Assembly (NCBI RefSeq): GCF_029961185.1
Contig: NZ_JASBQQ010000005.1
Span: 62,001-126,000 of the forward strand
Source of the DNA: Albidovulum aestuarii
GTDB lineage: Bacteria > Pseudomonadota > Alphaproteobacteria > Rhodobacterales > Rhodobacteraceae
Length of the DNA: 64,000 nucleotides
Direction: 5' to 3'
Part shown: piece by piece, positions 1-7,556 of the stretch
How the letters are laid out: each line of letters starts with the position of its first letter
How positions within the stretch are numbered: the stretch's first letter is position 1
The notes under the pieces: model-generated
What the model was told of the DNA's origin: nothing
Database searches by the model: none
Seen by the model: the letters and a program-made list of their open reading frames with translations, nothing else
Made by a program: the position numbers and the translations under genes

Positions 1-1
1 C

Positions 2-109
2 GTCGAACGCGCGGTGACGATCATCGAGAATATGGGCGCGCGGGTGATCGGACCGGATGAGGTGCGGGTGAAGCTTGGTCTGACAAAGCGGGCGCCAAGG
101 GCGCGTTAA
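2..109 (+). CDS. 3-keto-5-aminohexanoate cleavage family (BKACE) enzyme, C-terminal end only
   Basis: Only the last 35 codons are present; the gene starts outside the window and ends with TAA at 107-109. The tail contains IIENMGARVIGPDEVR, which resembles the C-terminus of BKACE proteins. In carnitine degradation a BKACE enzyme condenses 3-dehydrocarnitine with acetyl-CoA to give betainyl-CoA and acetoacetate. The gene directly downstream is L-carnitine dehydrogenase, which makes 3-dehydrocarnitine, and this context is the main support. The identification rests on a short tail plus neighbours, so it is an inference. Confidence 0.7.
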   Translation, partial: VERAVTIIENMGARVIGPDEVRVKLGLTKRAPRAR

Positions 110-130
110 GCGGACAGTTTGACGGTTCAA

Positions 131-164
131 CTTGCCATACACTTTGCCGACGTTTTGCCGACAG
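131..164. repeat. Phased direct repeats upstream of carnitine dehydrogenase
   Basis: TTTGCCGAC occurs at 143-151 and again at 154-162, an 11-bp period. A weaker copy, CTTGCCATAC, begins at 131. They lie in the 91-bp gap between the BKACE gene and the carnitine dehydrogenase gene. One-turn phasing suits a regulator binding site, but no matching regulator is known here. Confidence 0.3.
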
Positions 165-200
165 ATGGCAGACCGGCCCGAATGAAGGAATGACCATCCC

Positions 201-1664
201 ATGACGCGCAAGGCATGTATCATCGGCGGGGGCGTGATCGGCGGCGGCTGGGCCGCCCGGTTCCTCCTGAATGGCTGGAATGTTTCGGTCTTCGACCCGG
301 ACCCGGAGGCAGAGCGCAAGATCAGTGAAGTGCTGTCCAATGCCCGCCGGTCATTGCCTGCCTTGTCTGACGTGCCGATGCCCGCCGAAGGGCGCTTGAT
401 CTTCGCTGCCAGCATCACCGAGGCCGTGGAAGGCGCTGATTATATTCAGGAATCCGTCTCCGAACGACTTGATCTGAAACACCGCGTCTTCGCCCAGATC
501 CAGCAGGCATCACATGGCGTGCCAATCGGCTCCTCCACCTCCGGCTTCAAGCCGTCGGAACTGCAGGAAGGAGCCGCCGACCCATCGACGATCTTCGTCG
601 CTCACCCCTTCAACCCGGTCTATCTGCTGCCGCTGGCCGAGATCGTACCAAGCGCGAAGTCCGATCAGAAACTCATTGAAAACGCGAAGGAAATCCTGCG
701 CGAGATCGGCATGTTTCCGCTGCATGTCCGCAAGGAAATCGACGCCCATATCGCCGACCGTTTCCTTGAGGCGGTGTGGCGCGAGGCACTGTGGCTGGTC
801 AAGGACGGCATCGCCACGACCGAAGAGATCGACGAGGCGATCCGCATGGGCTTTGGCCTGCGCTGGGGCCAGATGGGCCTCTTTGAGACCTACCGCGTGG
901 CGGGCGGCGAGGCGGGCATGAAGCACTTCATGGCCCAGTTTGGCCCCTGCCTCCAGTGGCCCTGGACGAAACTGACCGATGTACCTGAATTCACGGATGA
1001 ACTGGTCGATCTGATCGCTGGTCAATCTGACGAACAATCGGGGCAATACACGATCCGCGAGTTGGAACGCATCCGCGATTCAAACCTCATCGGCTTCATG
1101 CGGGCGCTCAAGGACCGCAACTGGGGCGCGGGCAAGGTGCTGCTCGATCACGACAAACGCCGCCGCGCCAGCTTCCATGAGACCGGTGAGACGGGTCAGG
1201 GCGCACCGATGGTCATGGCCCACATGCAGGTCCTGCCGGGTTGGATTGACTATAACGGCCATATGACAGAAAGCCGCTATTTGTTCGCTGCTTCAGAGAC
1301 TTCGGATGCGTTCCTGCGGCTCATCGGTGCCGATATGGACTATGTCGCAGCCGGCCACAGCTATTACACCGCCGAAACCCATATCATGCATCTGGGCGAG
1401 GCGAAGCTCGGCGACCGGCTGACCGGGACGATCCAGATCCTGTCCTCGGACGAAAAGCGCATCCACGCCTTCATCCGCATCCAGCGGGGGGGTGAGGTCG
1501 TCGCCAGCCTCGAACAAATGTTCCTGCATGTCGATATGAAGGCCGGCCGCGCCTGTCCGGCGGCCCCCGAGGTGCTGGCAAAACTTGTCCCCATCGCCGA
1601 GGCCCACAAGACGCTGCCACGCCCCGAAGCGGCGGGCCGTTACACAGGCGAGCGCCGGAAATGA
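201..1664 (+). CDS. lcdH: L-carnitine dehydrogenase fused to a betainyl-CoA thioesterase-like domain
   Basis: A 487-aa two-domain protein. Residues 4-185 are a 3-hydroxyacyl-CoA dehydrogenase type NAD domain with the glycine motif GGGVIGGG at 9-16. Residues about 187-260 are its helical C-terminal part. From about residue 334 a hot-dog fold thioesterase follows, with WIDYNGHMTESRY at 348-360. The dehydrogenase oxidises L-carnitine to 3-dehydrocarnitine with NAD+. The thioesterase half is expected to hydrolyse betainyl-CoA made by BKACE, releasing glycine betaine. The fused form is known in some alphaproteobacteria, whereas pseudomonads carry the thioesterase as a separate gene. It follows BKACE by 91 bp and overlaps the next gene by 4 bp, indicating one operon. 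Substrate is assigned from fusion and context. Confidence 0.9.
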   Translation: MTRKACIIGGGVIGGGWAARFLLNGWNVSVFDPDPEAERKISEVLSNARRSLPALSDVPMPAEGRLIFAASITEAVEGADYIQESVSERLDLKHRVFAQIQQASHGVPIGSSTSGFKPSELQEGAADPSTIFVAHPFNPVYLLPLAEIVPSAKSDQKLIENAKEILREIGMFPLHVRKEIDAHIADRFLEAVWREALWLVKDGIATTEEIDEAIRMGFGLRWGQMGLFETYRVAGGEAGMKHFMAQFGPCLQWPWTKLTDVPEFTDELVDLIAGQSDEQSGQYTIRELERIRDSNLIGFMRALKDRNWGAGKVLLDHDKRRRASFHETGETGQGAPMVMAHMQVLPGWIDYNGHMTESRYLFAASETSDAFLRLIGADMDYVAAGHSYYTAETHIMHLGEAKLGDRLTGTIQILSSDEKRIHAFIRIQRGGEVVASLEQMFLHVDMKAGRACPAAPEVLAKLVPIAEAHKTLPRPEAAGRYTGERRK

Positions 1665-2422
1665 GCCGGCGCGTCCTTATCACCGCCGGTGCGAATGGTA
1701 TCGGCCTCGTCATGGCGAAGGCTTTCGCCGAGACGGGGGCGGAAGTTTGGGTGACGGATGTTGACCCTGCCGCAATCAAGGCCGTGCCAGAAGGTATCCG
1801 TGCCTCTCGCATCAATGCCTCGGATGAACAGGAGATGGCTGCTTTCTTCAACGAAGTAAATAAAGTATGGGGCGGAATTGACGTGCTCTGCGCCAATGCC
1901 GGAATCAAGGGGCCGACCGCTTCGGTCGAGGACATGCCGCTCCGCGAATGGCGAGACTGCATCGCGGTCAATCTTGACGGTGCGATGCTGGCCGCGAAAT
2001 ATTCCGCTCCCCTGATGAAAACGCAGGGCAATGGCGTGATGCTGTTCACGTCTTCTACCGCCGGGCTCTACGGCTTTCCCTACCGCGCGCCCTATGCGGC
2101 GGCAAAATGGGCCGTCATTGGCCTGATGAAAACCGTGGCGATGGAGCTTGGCCCCCACGGCATCCGCGCCAACGCCATAGCTCCCGGCTCGGTCACCGGA
2201 CCCCGCATTGACCGCGTTTTCGAAGCCGAGGCGGAGGCCAAGGGCATGACTTACGAACAGGTCCGCGACGGCTATGCGTCGGGCACCGCCCTTGGTCAGC
2301 TCTCTGACCCCGAAGACATCGCCAATATGGCCGTCTTCCTGGCCTCCGACGCCGCCCGCATGGTCTCGGGCCAGGTCCTGACCGTGGATGGCTTCACCAT
2401 CAACCCCGACCCGAAGGTGTGA
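1661..2422 (+). CDS. SDR family oxidoreductase in the carnitine cluster
   Basis: A 253-aa classical short-chain dehydrogenase. The cofactor motif TAGANGIG is at 8-15, the NAG-type segment CANAGIKG follows, Ser131/132 is in the catalytic position, and Tyr145/Lys149 form YxxxK. Its ATG overlaps the stop of the carnitine dehydrogenase gene (ATGA). It may oxidise a hydroxy intermediate or a stereoisomer of carnitine or carnitinyl-CoA, but the sequence does not fix the substrate. The C-terminal VDGFTINP segment is usual for the family. Confidence 0.85.
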   Translation: MSRRVLITAGANGIGLVMAKAFAETGAEVWVTDVDPAAIKAVPEGIRASRINASDEQEMAAFFNEVNKVWGGIDVLCANAGIKGPTASVEDMPLREWRDCIAVNLDGAMLAAKYSAPLMKTQGNGVMLFTSSTAGLYGFPYRAPYAAAKWAVIGLMKTVAMELGPHGIRANAIAPGSVTGPRIDRVFEAEAEAKGMTYEQVRDGYASGTALGQLSDPEDIANMAVFLASDAARMVSGQVLTVDGFTINPDPKV

Positions 2423-2425
2423 GAC

Positions 2426-3589
2426 ATGGATTTCGGACTGACGGACGAACAGAGGATGATCGTCGAAACGACGCGCGCCTTCGTCGAGAATGAGCTTTAC
2501 CCGCATGAGCTGGAGGTCGAACGTACCGGCCACCTTTCCCTTGACCTGATTAAAGATATACAGGCCAAGGCAATAGAGGCCGGTCTTTATGCAGCGAACA
2601 TGCCGGAAGAGGTCGGTGGCGCGGGGCTCGATACGCTCACATGGCTGCTTTACGAAAAGGAACTGGGCCGCGCCAATTATGCACTCCATTGGACCTGCGT
2701 CGCGCGACCGTCGAACATCCTTCTGGCAGGCAACGCGGAACAGCGCGAGAAATACCTGTATCCCTGTATCCGGGGCGAGACTTGGGATTGCCTCGCCATG
2801 ACCGAACCCGGCGCAGGGTCCGATCTGCGCGGCATGAAGGCCTCGGCGAAAGAAGATGGCGATGACTGGATACTGAACGGCACCAAGCATTTCATCAGCC
2901 ACGCCGATATCGCGGGTTTCACCATCGCCTTCATGGCGACGGGCGAGGAGATGACGCCGCGTGGGCCGAAGAAGAAGATCACCGCATTCTTCGTCGACAA
3001 GGGCATGAAGGGTTTCACGGTCCGCGACGGCTACCGTAATGTCAGCCATCGCGGCTACACCAACGCCGTCTTGGAATTCGACGATTGCCGGGTGAACAAG
3101 CGCCAGATTCTCGGCGAGGTCCACAAGGGGTTCGAGGTTGCAAATTCTTGGCTCGGCGCCACACGGCTTCAGGTCGCCTCGACCTGCCTCGGCCGCGCCG
3201 AACGGGCGCTTGGCCATGCGGTCGAATATGCCGCCGAGCGCGAACAGTTCGGCCAGAAGATCGGAAAGTTTCAGGGAATTTCCTTTAAACTCGCGGATAT
3301 GGCAATGGAACTTAAGGCCGCTGAACTTCTCACTCGGGAGGCGGCGTGGAAATACGATCAGGGCACGGTGACGGAAACCGACATGTCGATGGCAAAGCTG
3401 AAGGCGACCGAAACGCTCGCTTTCATCGCCGACGAGGCGATCCAGATTCATGGCGGCATGGGGCTGATGGACGAACTGCCCCTGGAACGCATCTGGCGTG
3501 ATGCGCGCGTCGAACGCATCTGGGAAGGCACCTCTGAGATCCAGCGCCACATCATCAGCCGAGAGCTTTTGCGACCGCTTGGTGCCTGA
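2426..3589 (+). CDS. Acyl-CoA dehydrogenase (CaiA / butyrobetainyl-CoA dehydrogenase-like)
   Basis: A 387-aa FAD acyl-CoA dehydrogenase with the start MDFGLTDEQRM, the flavin-site segment AMTEPGAGSDL, and the C-terminal catalytic Glu367 in WEGTSEIQR. It starts 3 bp after the SDR gene. Beside a CaiD-like hydratase and a CoA ligase, the natural role is oxidation of gamma-butyrobetainyl-CoA to crotonobetainyl-CoA, or the reverse if it acts like E. coli CaiA. Electrons would go to ETF. The specific substrate is inferred from neighbours; the family is certain. Confidence 0.85.
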   Translation: MDFGLTDEQRMIVETTRAFVENELYPHELEVERTGHLSLDLIKDIQAKAIEAGLYAANMPEEVGGAGLDTLTWLLYEKELGRANYALHWTCVARPSNILLAGNAEQREKYLYPCIRGETWDCLAMTEPGAGSDLRGMKASAKEDGDDWILNGTKHFISHADIAGFTIAFMATGEEMTPRGPKKKITAFFVDKGMKGFTVRDGYRNVSHRGYTNAVLEFDDCRVNKRQILGEVHKGFEVANSWLGATRLQVASTCLGRAERALGHAVEYAAEREQFGQKIGKFQGISFKLADMAMELKAAELLTREAAWKYDQGTVTETDMSMAKLKATETLAFIADEAIQIHGGMGLMDELPLERIWRDARVERIWEGTSEIQRHIISRELLRPLGA

Positions 3590-3594
3590 CCATA

Positions 3595-3836
3595 CTCCCC
3601 GGGGGGCTGTCTGCCCCCCGGACCCCCTGAGGATATTTTCGAACAGGTGAAGCAAGGAAATGTTAACCCTGATGGTCAAGAGTGGCTTTGCGGTACAGGC
3701 TGGGAAGCCGATGACCGCAACAGGTGAAGGCCTCCGGCTGCGGTCCGCCGCCTTCGGGGGTCTTCTTTTCCCCTTCACCTGTTTCCAAGTATCCTCGGGG
3801 GGCCGGGGGCAGACAGCCCCCGGATGCTGCCGCAGG
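3595..3836. repeat. Composite of two inverted GC-rich repeat elements
   Basis: The gap between the acyl-CoA dehydrogenase and the CoA synthetase is filled by two inverted copies of one element. The left copy (about 3600-3652) has GGGGGGCTGTCTGCCCCC, then TGAGGATATTTTCGAACAGG. The right copy (about 3772-3836) is its reverse complement with a few differences. A perfect 12-bp inverted repeat, AACAGGTGAAGG at 3719-3730 and CCTTCACCTGTT at 3772-3783, lies inside, and a third AACAGGTGAAG is at 3642-3652. It resembles an extragenic palindromic repeat and may act as terminator or mRNA stabiliser. Confidence 0.65.
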
Positions 3837-3850
3837 CGCGGAGGTCGGGC

Positions 3851-5848
3851 ATGAGCCGCGATCTTTCCCGCTTGCTCAGACCGCGGTCCATCGCGGTTAT
3901 GGGGTCGGTCTGGGCCGGGAACGTCATCGAACAGTGCCGCAAGATGGGGTTCGAAGGACCGGTCTGGCCGGTTCACCCTTCGAAACCCGAGATTGGCGGG
4001 CTCAAAGCCTATCCGGCGCTGTCCGACCTGCCGGCGGCGCCCGATGCCACCTTCATTGGCGTCAATCGCCATGCGACGGTACAAGTCGTGCGGCACCTTG
4101 CCGAAATGCGGGCGGGTGGTGCGATCTGCTTCGCGTCGGGCTGGACCGAGGCGGGGGAGGCCGGCCTGCAGGCCGATCTCGTCCGGGCGGCGGGCGATAT
4201 GGCGATCCTTGGGCCCAACTGCTACGGCGTCATCAACTACCTCGACGGTGCCCTCCTCTGGCCTGACCAGCATGGCGGGCGGCGGGTGAAAAAGGGGGTG
4301 GCGCTCCTCTCGCAGTCCTCGAACATCGTCATCAACCTGACGATGCAGGCGCGCGGCCTGCCCGTGGCCTATGTCGCCTGCCTGGGCAATGCCGCCCAGA
4401 TCGGGCTTGCGGAACTGGCGGGCGCTCTTCTGGCCGATGACCGCGTGACCGCAATCGGAATGTATGTCGAGGGGATCGACGATGCGCCGGCTTTCGCGGG
4501 CCTTGCTGAAGCGGCGCGGGCGGCGGGCAAGGGCGTGGTTTGCGTAAAGTCAGGCAAGACCGAGGCCTCGCAAACGGCGGCCGCCTCGCATACTGCCTCG
4601 CTTGCGGGTGGCGGCGCGGCATCGTCGGCTTTCCTCAGGCAGGCGGGCGTGGCTGAAGTGAATACCCTCCCTGAACTGATTGAAACACTTAAGATTTTTC
4701 ACGTTCATGGACCGCAGATCGGTGCCCGTCTTTGTTCGCTGTCCTGCTCAGGCGGTGAGGCGGGACTTGTCTCCGACCTCGCGGCACCGCTTGCGATCGA
4801 CTTCCCGCCGCCGACCGATGCGCAGCGCACGGCGCTCGGCGACATCCTTGGACCCATTGTCACGATTGCCAATCCGCTCGACTATCACACCTTCATCTGG
4901 GGCGATGGTCCGCGAACCGAGGCGGTCTTTACCGAGATGCTGAAAGGATATGATGCGGGGATGTTCATCATCGACCCGCCACGGCCCGACCGCTGCGATC
5001 CGTCCTCGTTCCAGCCCGCGCTCGACGCGATTGTCGCGGCGGGAAAGAACACGGGCAAACCCGCCTTTCCTGTCGCATCGCTGCCGGAAAATTTTGACGA
5101 GGAACGGGCGATCGGAATGATTGATGTCGGCATCGCGCCTTTAATGGGGCTCGAGACGGCACTTGGGGCGATCAGGGCGGCGCAGACCGCGCCGGGACGA
5201 CCGGGCTGGCGGCCTGCAACCGTACTCGCCCCGCGCGCGACGCGCATGCTCGATGAGGCCGATGGTAAGGCGCTTCTCGATGCTGCTGCCGTGCCGATAC
5301 CGAAGGGCGTCATCGGCAAAACGCTCTCTGAGGCGCAGAGCAAGTCGCAGGCACTGACGCCACCTTTGGTCCTCAAGGGACTGGGCTTTGCCCACAAGAC
5401 CGAGGCGGGGGCAGTCCGATTGGGTTTGTCGACGCTCGACGGTCAGGCTGAGACGCCGGGCGCGACCGGGTATCTGGTGGAAGAGATGGTTGGGGCACCC
5501 ATAGCGGAAGTCCTCCTCGGCCTTCGGCGTGATCCGGTCTACGGGGTCACCCTCACGCTCGGGCTCGGCGGGGTGACGGCCGAGCTTCTGGCCGATACGG
5601 TTACGCTCGTTTTGCCAGTTGGCGAGGACGAGGTGCTGGATGCGATGCGGCGGCTGAAGCTCTGGCCCTTGCTTGACGGCTATCGCGGGCGGTCAAAGGC
5701 CGACATGGCAGCAGTGGCGGGCATAGCGGTCCGGCTTGGCGCGCTGATGCTCGCGAAACCGGAACTGGAAGAGATCGAAATCAACCCCATCCTTGTCCGG
5801 GAAGAGGGCGCGGTGGCGGTGGATGCATTGATACGGGAGGCAGTGTGA
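3851..5848 (+). CDS. Acyl-CoA synthetase (NDP-forming type)
   Basis: A 665-aa single-chain member of the NDP-forming acyl-CoA synthetase family. An N-terminal CoA-binding Rossmann domain (about 8-135) is followed by a succinyl-CoA ligase-like middle (about 145-430) and an ATP-grasp domain to the end. The motif SHTASLAGG carries the expected phospho-histidine, His247. The ATG at 3851 is chosen because GGAGG at 3840-3844 sits 6 nt upstream; an in-frame ATG at 3824 lacks this. In this cluster it is the candidate ligase charging gamma-butyrobetaine or carnitine with CoA, replacing an AMP-forming CaiC. Its stop overlaps the next start (TGATG). Confidence 0.85.
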   Translation: MSRDLSRLLRPRSIAVMGSVWAGNVIEQCRKMGFEGPVWPVHPSKPEIGGLKAYPALSDLPAAPDATFIGVNRHATVQVVRHLAEMRAGGAICFASGWTEAGEAGLQADLVRAAGDMAILGPNCYGVINYLDGALLWPDQHGGRRVKKGVALLSQSSNIVINLTMQARGLPVAYVACLGNAAQIGLAELAGALLADDRVTAIGMYVEGIDDAPAFAGLAEAARAAGKGVVCVKSGKTEASQTAAASHTASLAGGGAASSAFLRQAGVAEVNTLPELIETLKIFHVHGPQIGARLCSLSCSGGEAGLVSDLAAPLAIDFPPPTDAQRTALGDILGPIVTIANPLDYHTFIWGDGPRTEAVFTEMLKGYDAGMFIIDPPRPDRCDPSSFQPALDAIVAAGKNTGKPAFPVASLPENFDEERAIGMIDVGIAPLMGLETALGAIRAAQTAPGRPGWRPATVLAPRATRMLDEADGKALLDAAAVPIPKGVIGKTLSEAQSKSQALTPPLVLKGLGFAHKTEAGAVRLGLSTLDGQAETPGATGYLVEEMVGAPIAEVLLGLRRDPVYGVTLTLGLGGVTAELLADTVTLVLPVGEDEVLDAMRRLKLWPLLDGYRGRSKADMAAVAGIAVRLGALMLAKPELEEIEINPILVREEGAVAVDALIREAV

Positions 5849-6651
5849 TGGCTGAGATGCAGATGAGGACCGGGGGACCGATCCGGACCCGCCGCGAGGG
5901 CGGTATTCTGGAGGTGACACTCGACCGGCCCAAGGCCAATGCAATCGACCTCGTCACCAGCCGGATCATGGGGCTCACCTTCCGTGATTTCCGCGACGAC
6001 GACAGCTTGCGTGTCGCTATCATCCGGGCCGAGGGCGAAAAGTTCTTCTGCCCCGGATGGGACCTGAAGGCCGCCAATGACGGTGACGCGGTCGATGGCG
6101 ACTACGGCGTAGGGGGGTTCGGCGGTTTGCAGGAACTGCCGAACCTAAACAAGCCAGTGATCGCGGCAGTCAACGGCATCTGTTGTGGCGGAGGTCTGGA
6201 GCTTGCGCTTTCTGCTGACCTGATTCTTGCCTCGGACAACGCCACATTCGCGCTGCCCGAAATCCGGTCGGGCACGGTGGCCGATGCCGCCTCGATCAAG
6301 TTGCCAAAGCGCATTCCCTATCATGTGGCCATGGACCTTCTGTTGACCGGGCGCTGGTTTGATGCCGAGGAAGCTTTGCGTTGGGGGATCCTGAAGGAGA
6401 TCACGACCCAGGCGGACCTTCTGTCCAAGGCATGGGACCTTGCGCGGCTTCTCGAAAGCGGTCCGCCACTGGTCTATGCCGCGATCAAGGAAGTGGTGCG
6501 CGAGGCCGAGAACATGCGGTTCCAGGACGCGCTGAACCGCATCACCAAGCGACAGATGGCGACCGTAGACCGGCTTTATTCGTCCGAGGACCAGCTCGAG
6601 GGCGCGCGGGCGTTCGCTGAAAAACGTGACCCGGTCTGGAAGGGGCGCTGA
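5848..6651 (+). CDS. caiD: Enoyl-CoA hydratase, crotonobetainyl-CoA hydratase (CaiD)-like
   Basis: A 267-aa crotonase-fold protein. The segments LEVTLDRPKANAID, FFCPGWDLKAAN and ALRWGILKEI are very close to my memory of E. coli CaiD, and GGGLELALSADLI supplies the oxyanion-hole glycines and an active-site Glu. It would hydrate crotonobetainyl-CoA to L-carnitinyl-CoA. ATG 5848 is preferred over the GTG three bases earlier: GGGAGG at 5835-5840 lies 7 nt upstream and the start overlaps the preceding stop. Together with the ligase and acyl-CoA dehydrogenase it completes a short beta-oxidation-like route to carnitine. Confidence 0.85.
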   Translation: MAEMQMRTGGPIRTRREGGILEVTLDRPKANAIDLVTSRIMGLTFRDFRDDDSLRVAIIRAEGEKFFCPGWDLKAANDGDAVDGDYGVGGFGGLQELPNLNKPVIAAVNGICCGGGLELALSADLILASDNATFALPEIRSGTVADAASIKLPKRIPYHVAMDLLLTGRWFDAEEALRWGILKEITTQADLLSKAWDLARLLESGPPLVYAAIKEVVREAENMRFQDALNRITKRQMATVDRLYSSEDQLEGARAFAEKRDPVWKGR

Positions 6652-6657
6652 TCGCGT

Positions 6658-7104
6658 TCAGACCGGCGTTGCCGTGTTAGTCCGGGCAAAGGTCTCGATT
6701 TCGGCAGCGGGGCGGGCGCCCGGAAGGCGGGCCAGTTCGCGGCCCCGGTGCCAGAGGATCAGAAGCGGGATGCCGCGGATACCGAGCCGTTGGGAAACGG
6801 CGGGAAAATCCTGTGTGTTGATCTTGGCGAACCGCACGCGACCTTTCAGCGACTGGGCCGCCTTGGCGAATTCCGGCGCCATCATGCGGCAGGGTCCGCA
6901 CCACGGTGCCCAGTAATCGATCAGGATCGGCAGATCGTCGCCGCGCGTGGCCTTGTCATGCATCGCAAGATCAAGCTCTGCCACCTTGCCGGAGACAAGT
7001 CCGGCACCGCAAACCGCGCATTTGGGCGCTTCGTTCAGCCGCCCGGTGGGAAAGCGGTTCATCTGCCCGCAGGCAGCGCAGGTCAGTTTCAGGCTCTCGG
7101 ACAT
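6658..7104 (-). CDS. trxC: Thioredoxin 2 (TrxC) with N-terminal zinc-binding cysteines
   Basis: A 148-aa cytoplasmic thioredoxin of the TrxC type. Cysteines 9/12 and 29/32 form two CxxC pairs that bind zinc in this family. The redox site WCGPC has Cys69 and Cys72, and IRGIPLLIL contains the cis-proline. It reduces protein disulfides and is usually linked to oxidative stress. It is convergent with the caiD-like gene, the two stops being 6 bp apart, so it is not part of the carnitine operon. Confidence 0.95.
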   Translation of the reverse strand: MSESLKLTCAACGQMNRFPTGRLNEAPKCAVCGAGLVSGKVAELDLAMHDKATRGDDLPILIDYWAPWCGPCRMMAPEFAKAAQSLKGRVRFAKINTQDFPAVSQRLGIRGIPLLILWHRGRELARLPGARPAAEIETFARTNTATPV

Positions 7105-7162
7105 TTCGGCCTCTCATTCCGGTTTCGGAATATATCGGGTGCGTCCGGGCGTTTCACAAGGG

Positions 7163-7480
7163 TCAGAGCAGGTCCTCTTCCTCGCCGGTGACATCGATAT
7201 CCAAAGCCTCCAGTCCCGCTTCAAGGTTCTCCGCCAGATGGGGCATGCCCATCAGGTAGTCCTCGGTTGGGATTGTGGCTTCGGCGCGCGCCGTTTCGAC
7301 GGCCTCAGAAATGTCCTCTGCCTCGAAACTGCCACGCCCGATCCAGGCGATCGCCGTAAGCTCCGCCTTGTCGTCCTCGTTCAGTCCCGCGATGAAGTCG
7401 CGAAGCTGCGCCTCGGCAATCGCCCCTTCGCGGGCCAGAAAGATGACCTGAACCACCGATGCAGGTGTGATTTCCAACAT
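7163..7480 (-). CDS. DUF3775 family protein
   Basis: A 105-aa acidic protein without signal peptide or membrane segment. The pattern AREGAIAEAQLRDFIAGLNE followed by an acidic C-terminus matches my memory of DUF3775 proteins of alphaproteobacteria, which have no known function. It lies 58 bp upstream of trxC on the same strand and may be co-transcribed with it. The tail ends in TGEEEDLL. Confidence 0.7.
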   Translation of the reverse strand: MLEITPASVVQVIFLAREGAIAEAQLRDFIAGLNEDDKAELTAIAWIGRGSFEAEDISEAVETARAEATIPTEDYLMGMPHLAENLEAGLEALDIDVTGEEEDLL

Positions 7481-7556
7481 GTCGCGCCCTTTCCTGTTGA
7501 ATGGGTGCAGGAAAGCACGCAGACGGTCAGCGAACCTTGTCCAAGATCAAATAGGC

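Noticed and set aside
1640-4273. Very long open frame (877 codons) on the minus strand across the carnitine genes
   Set aside because: It is antisense to three well-recognised genes, has no family motifs and is the usual by-product of high third-position GC.
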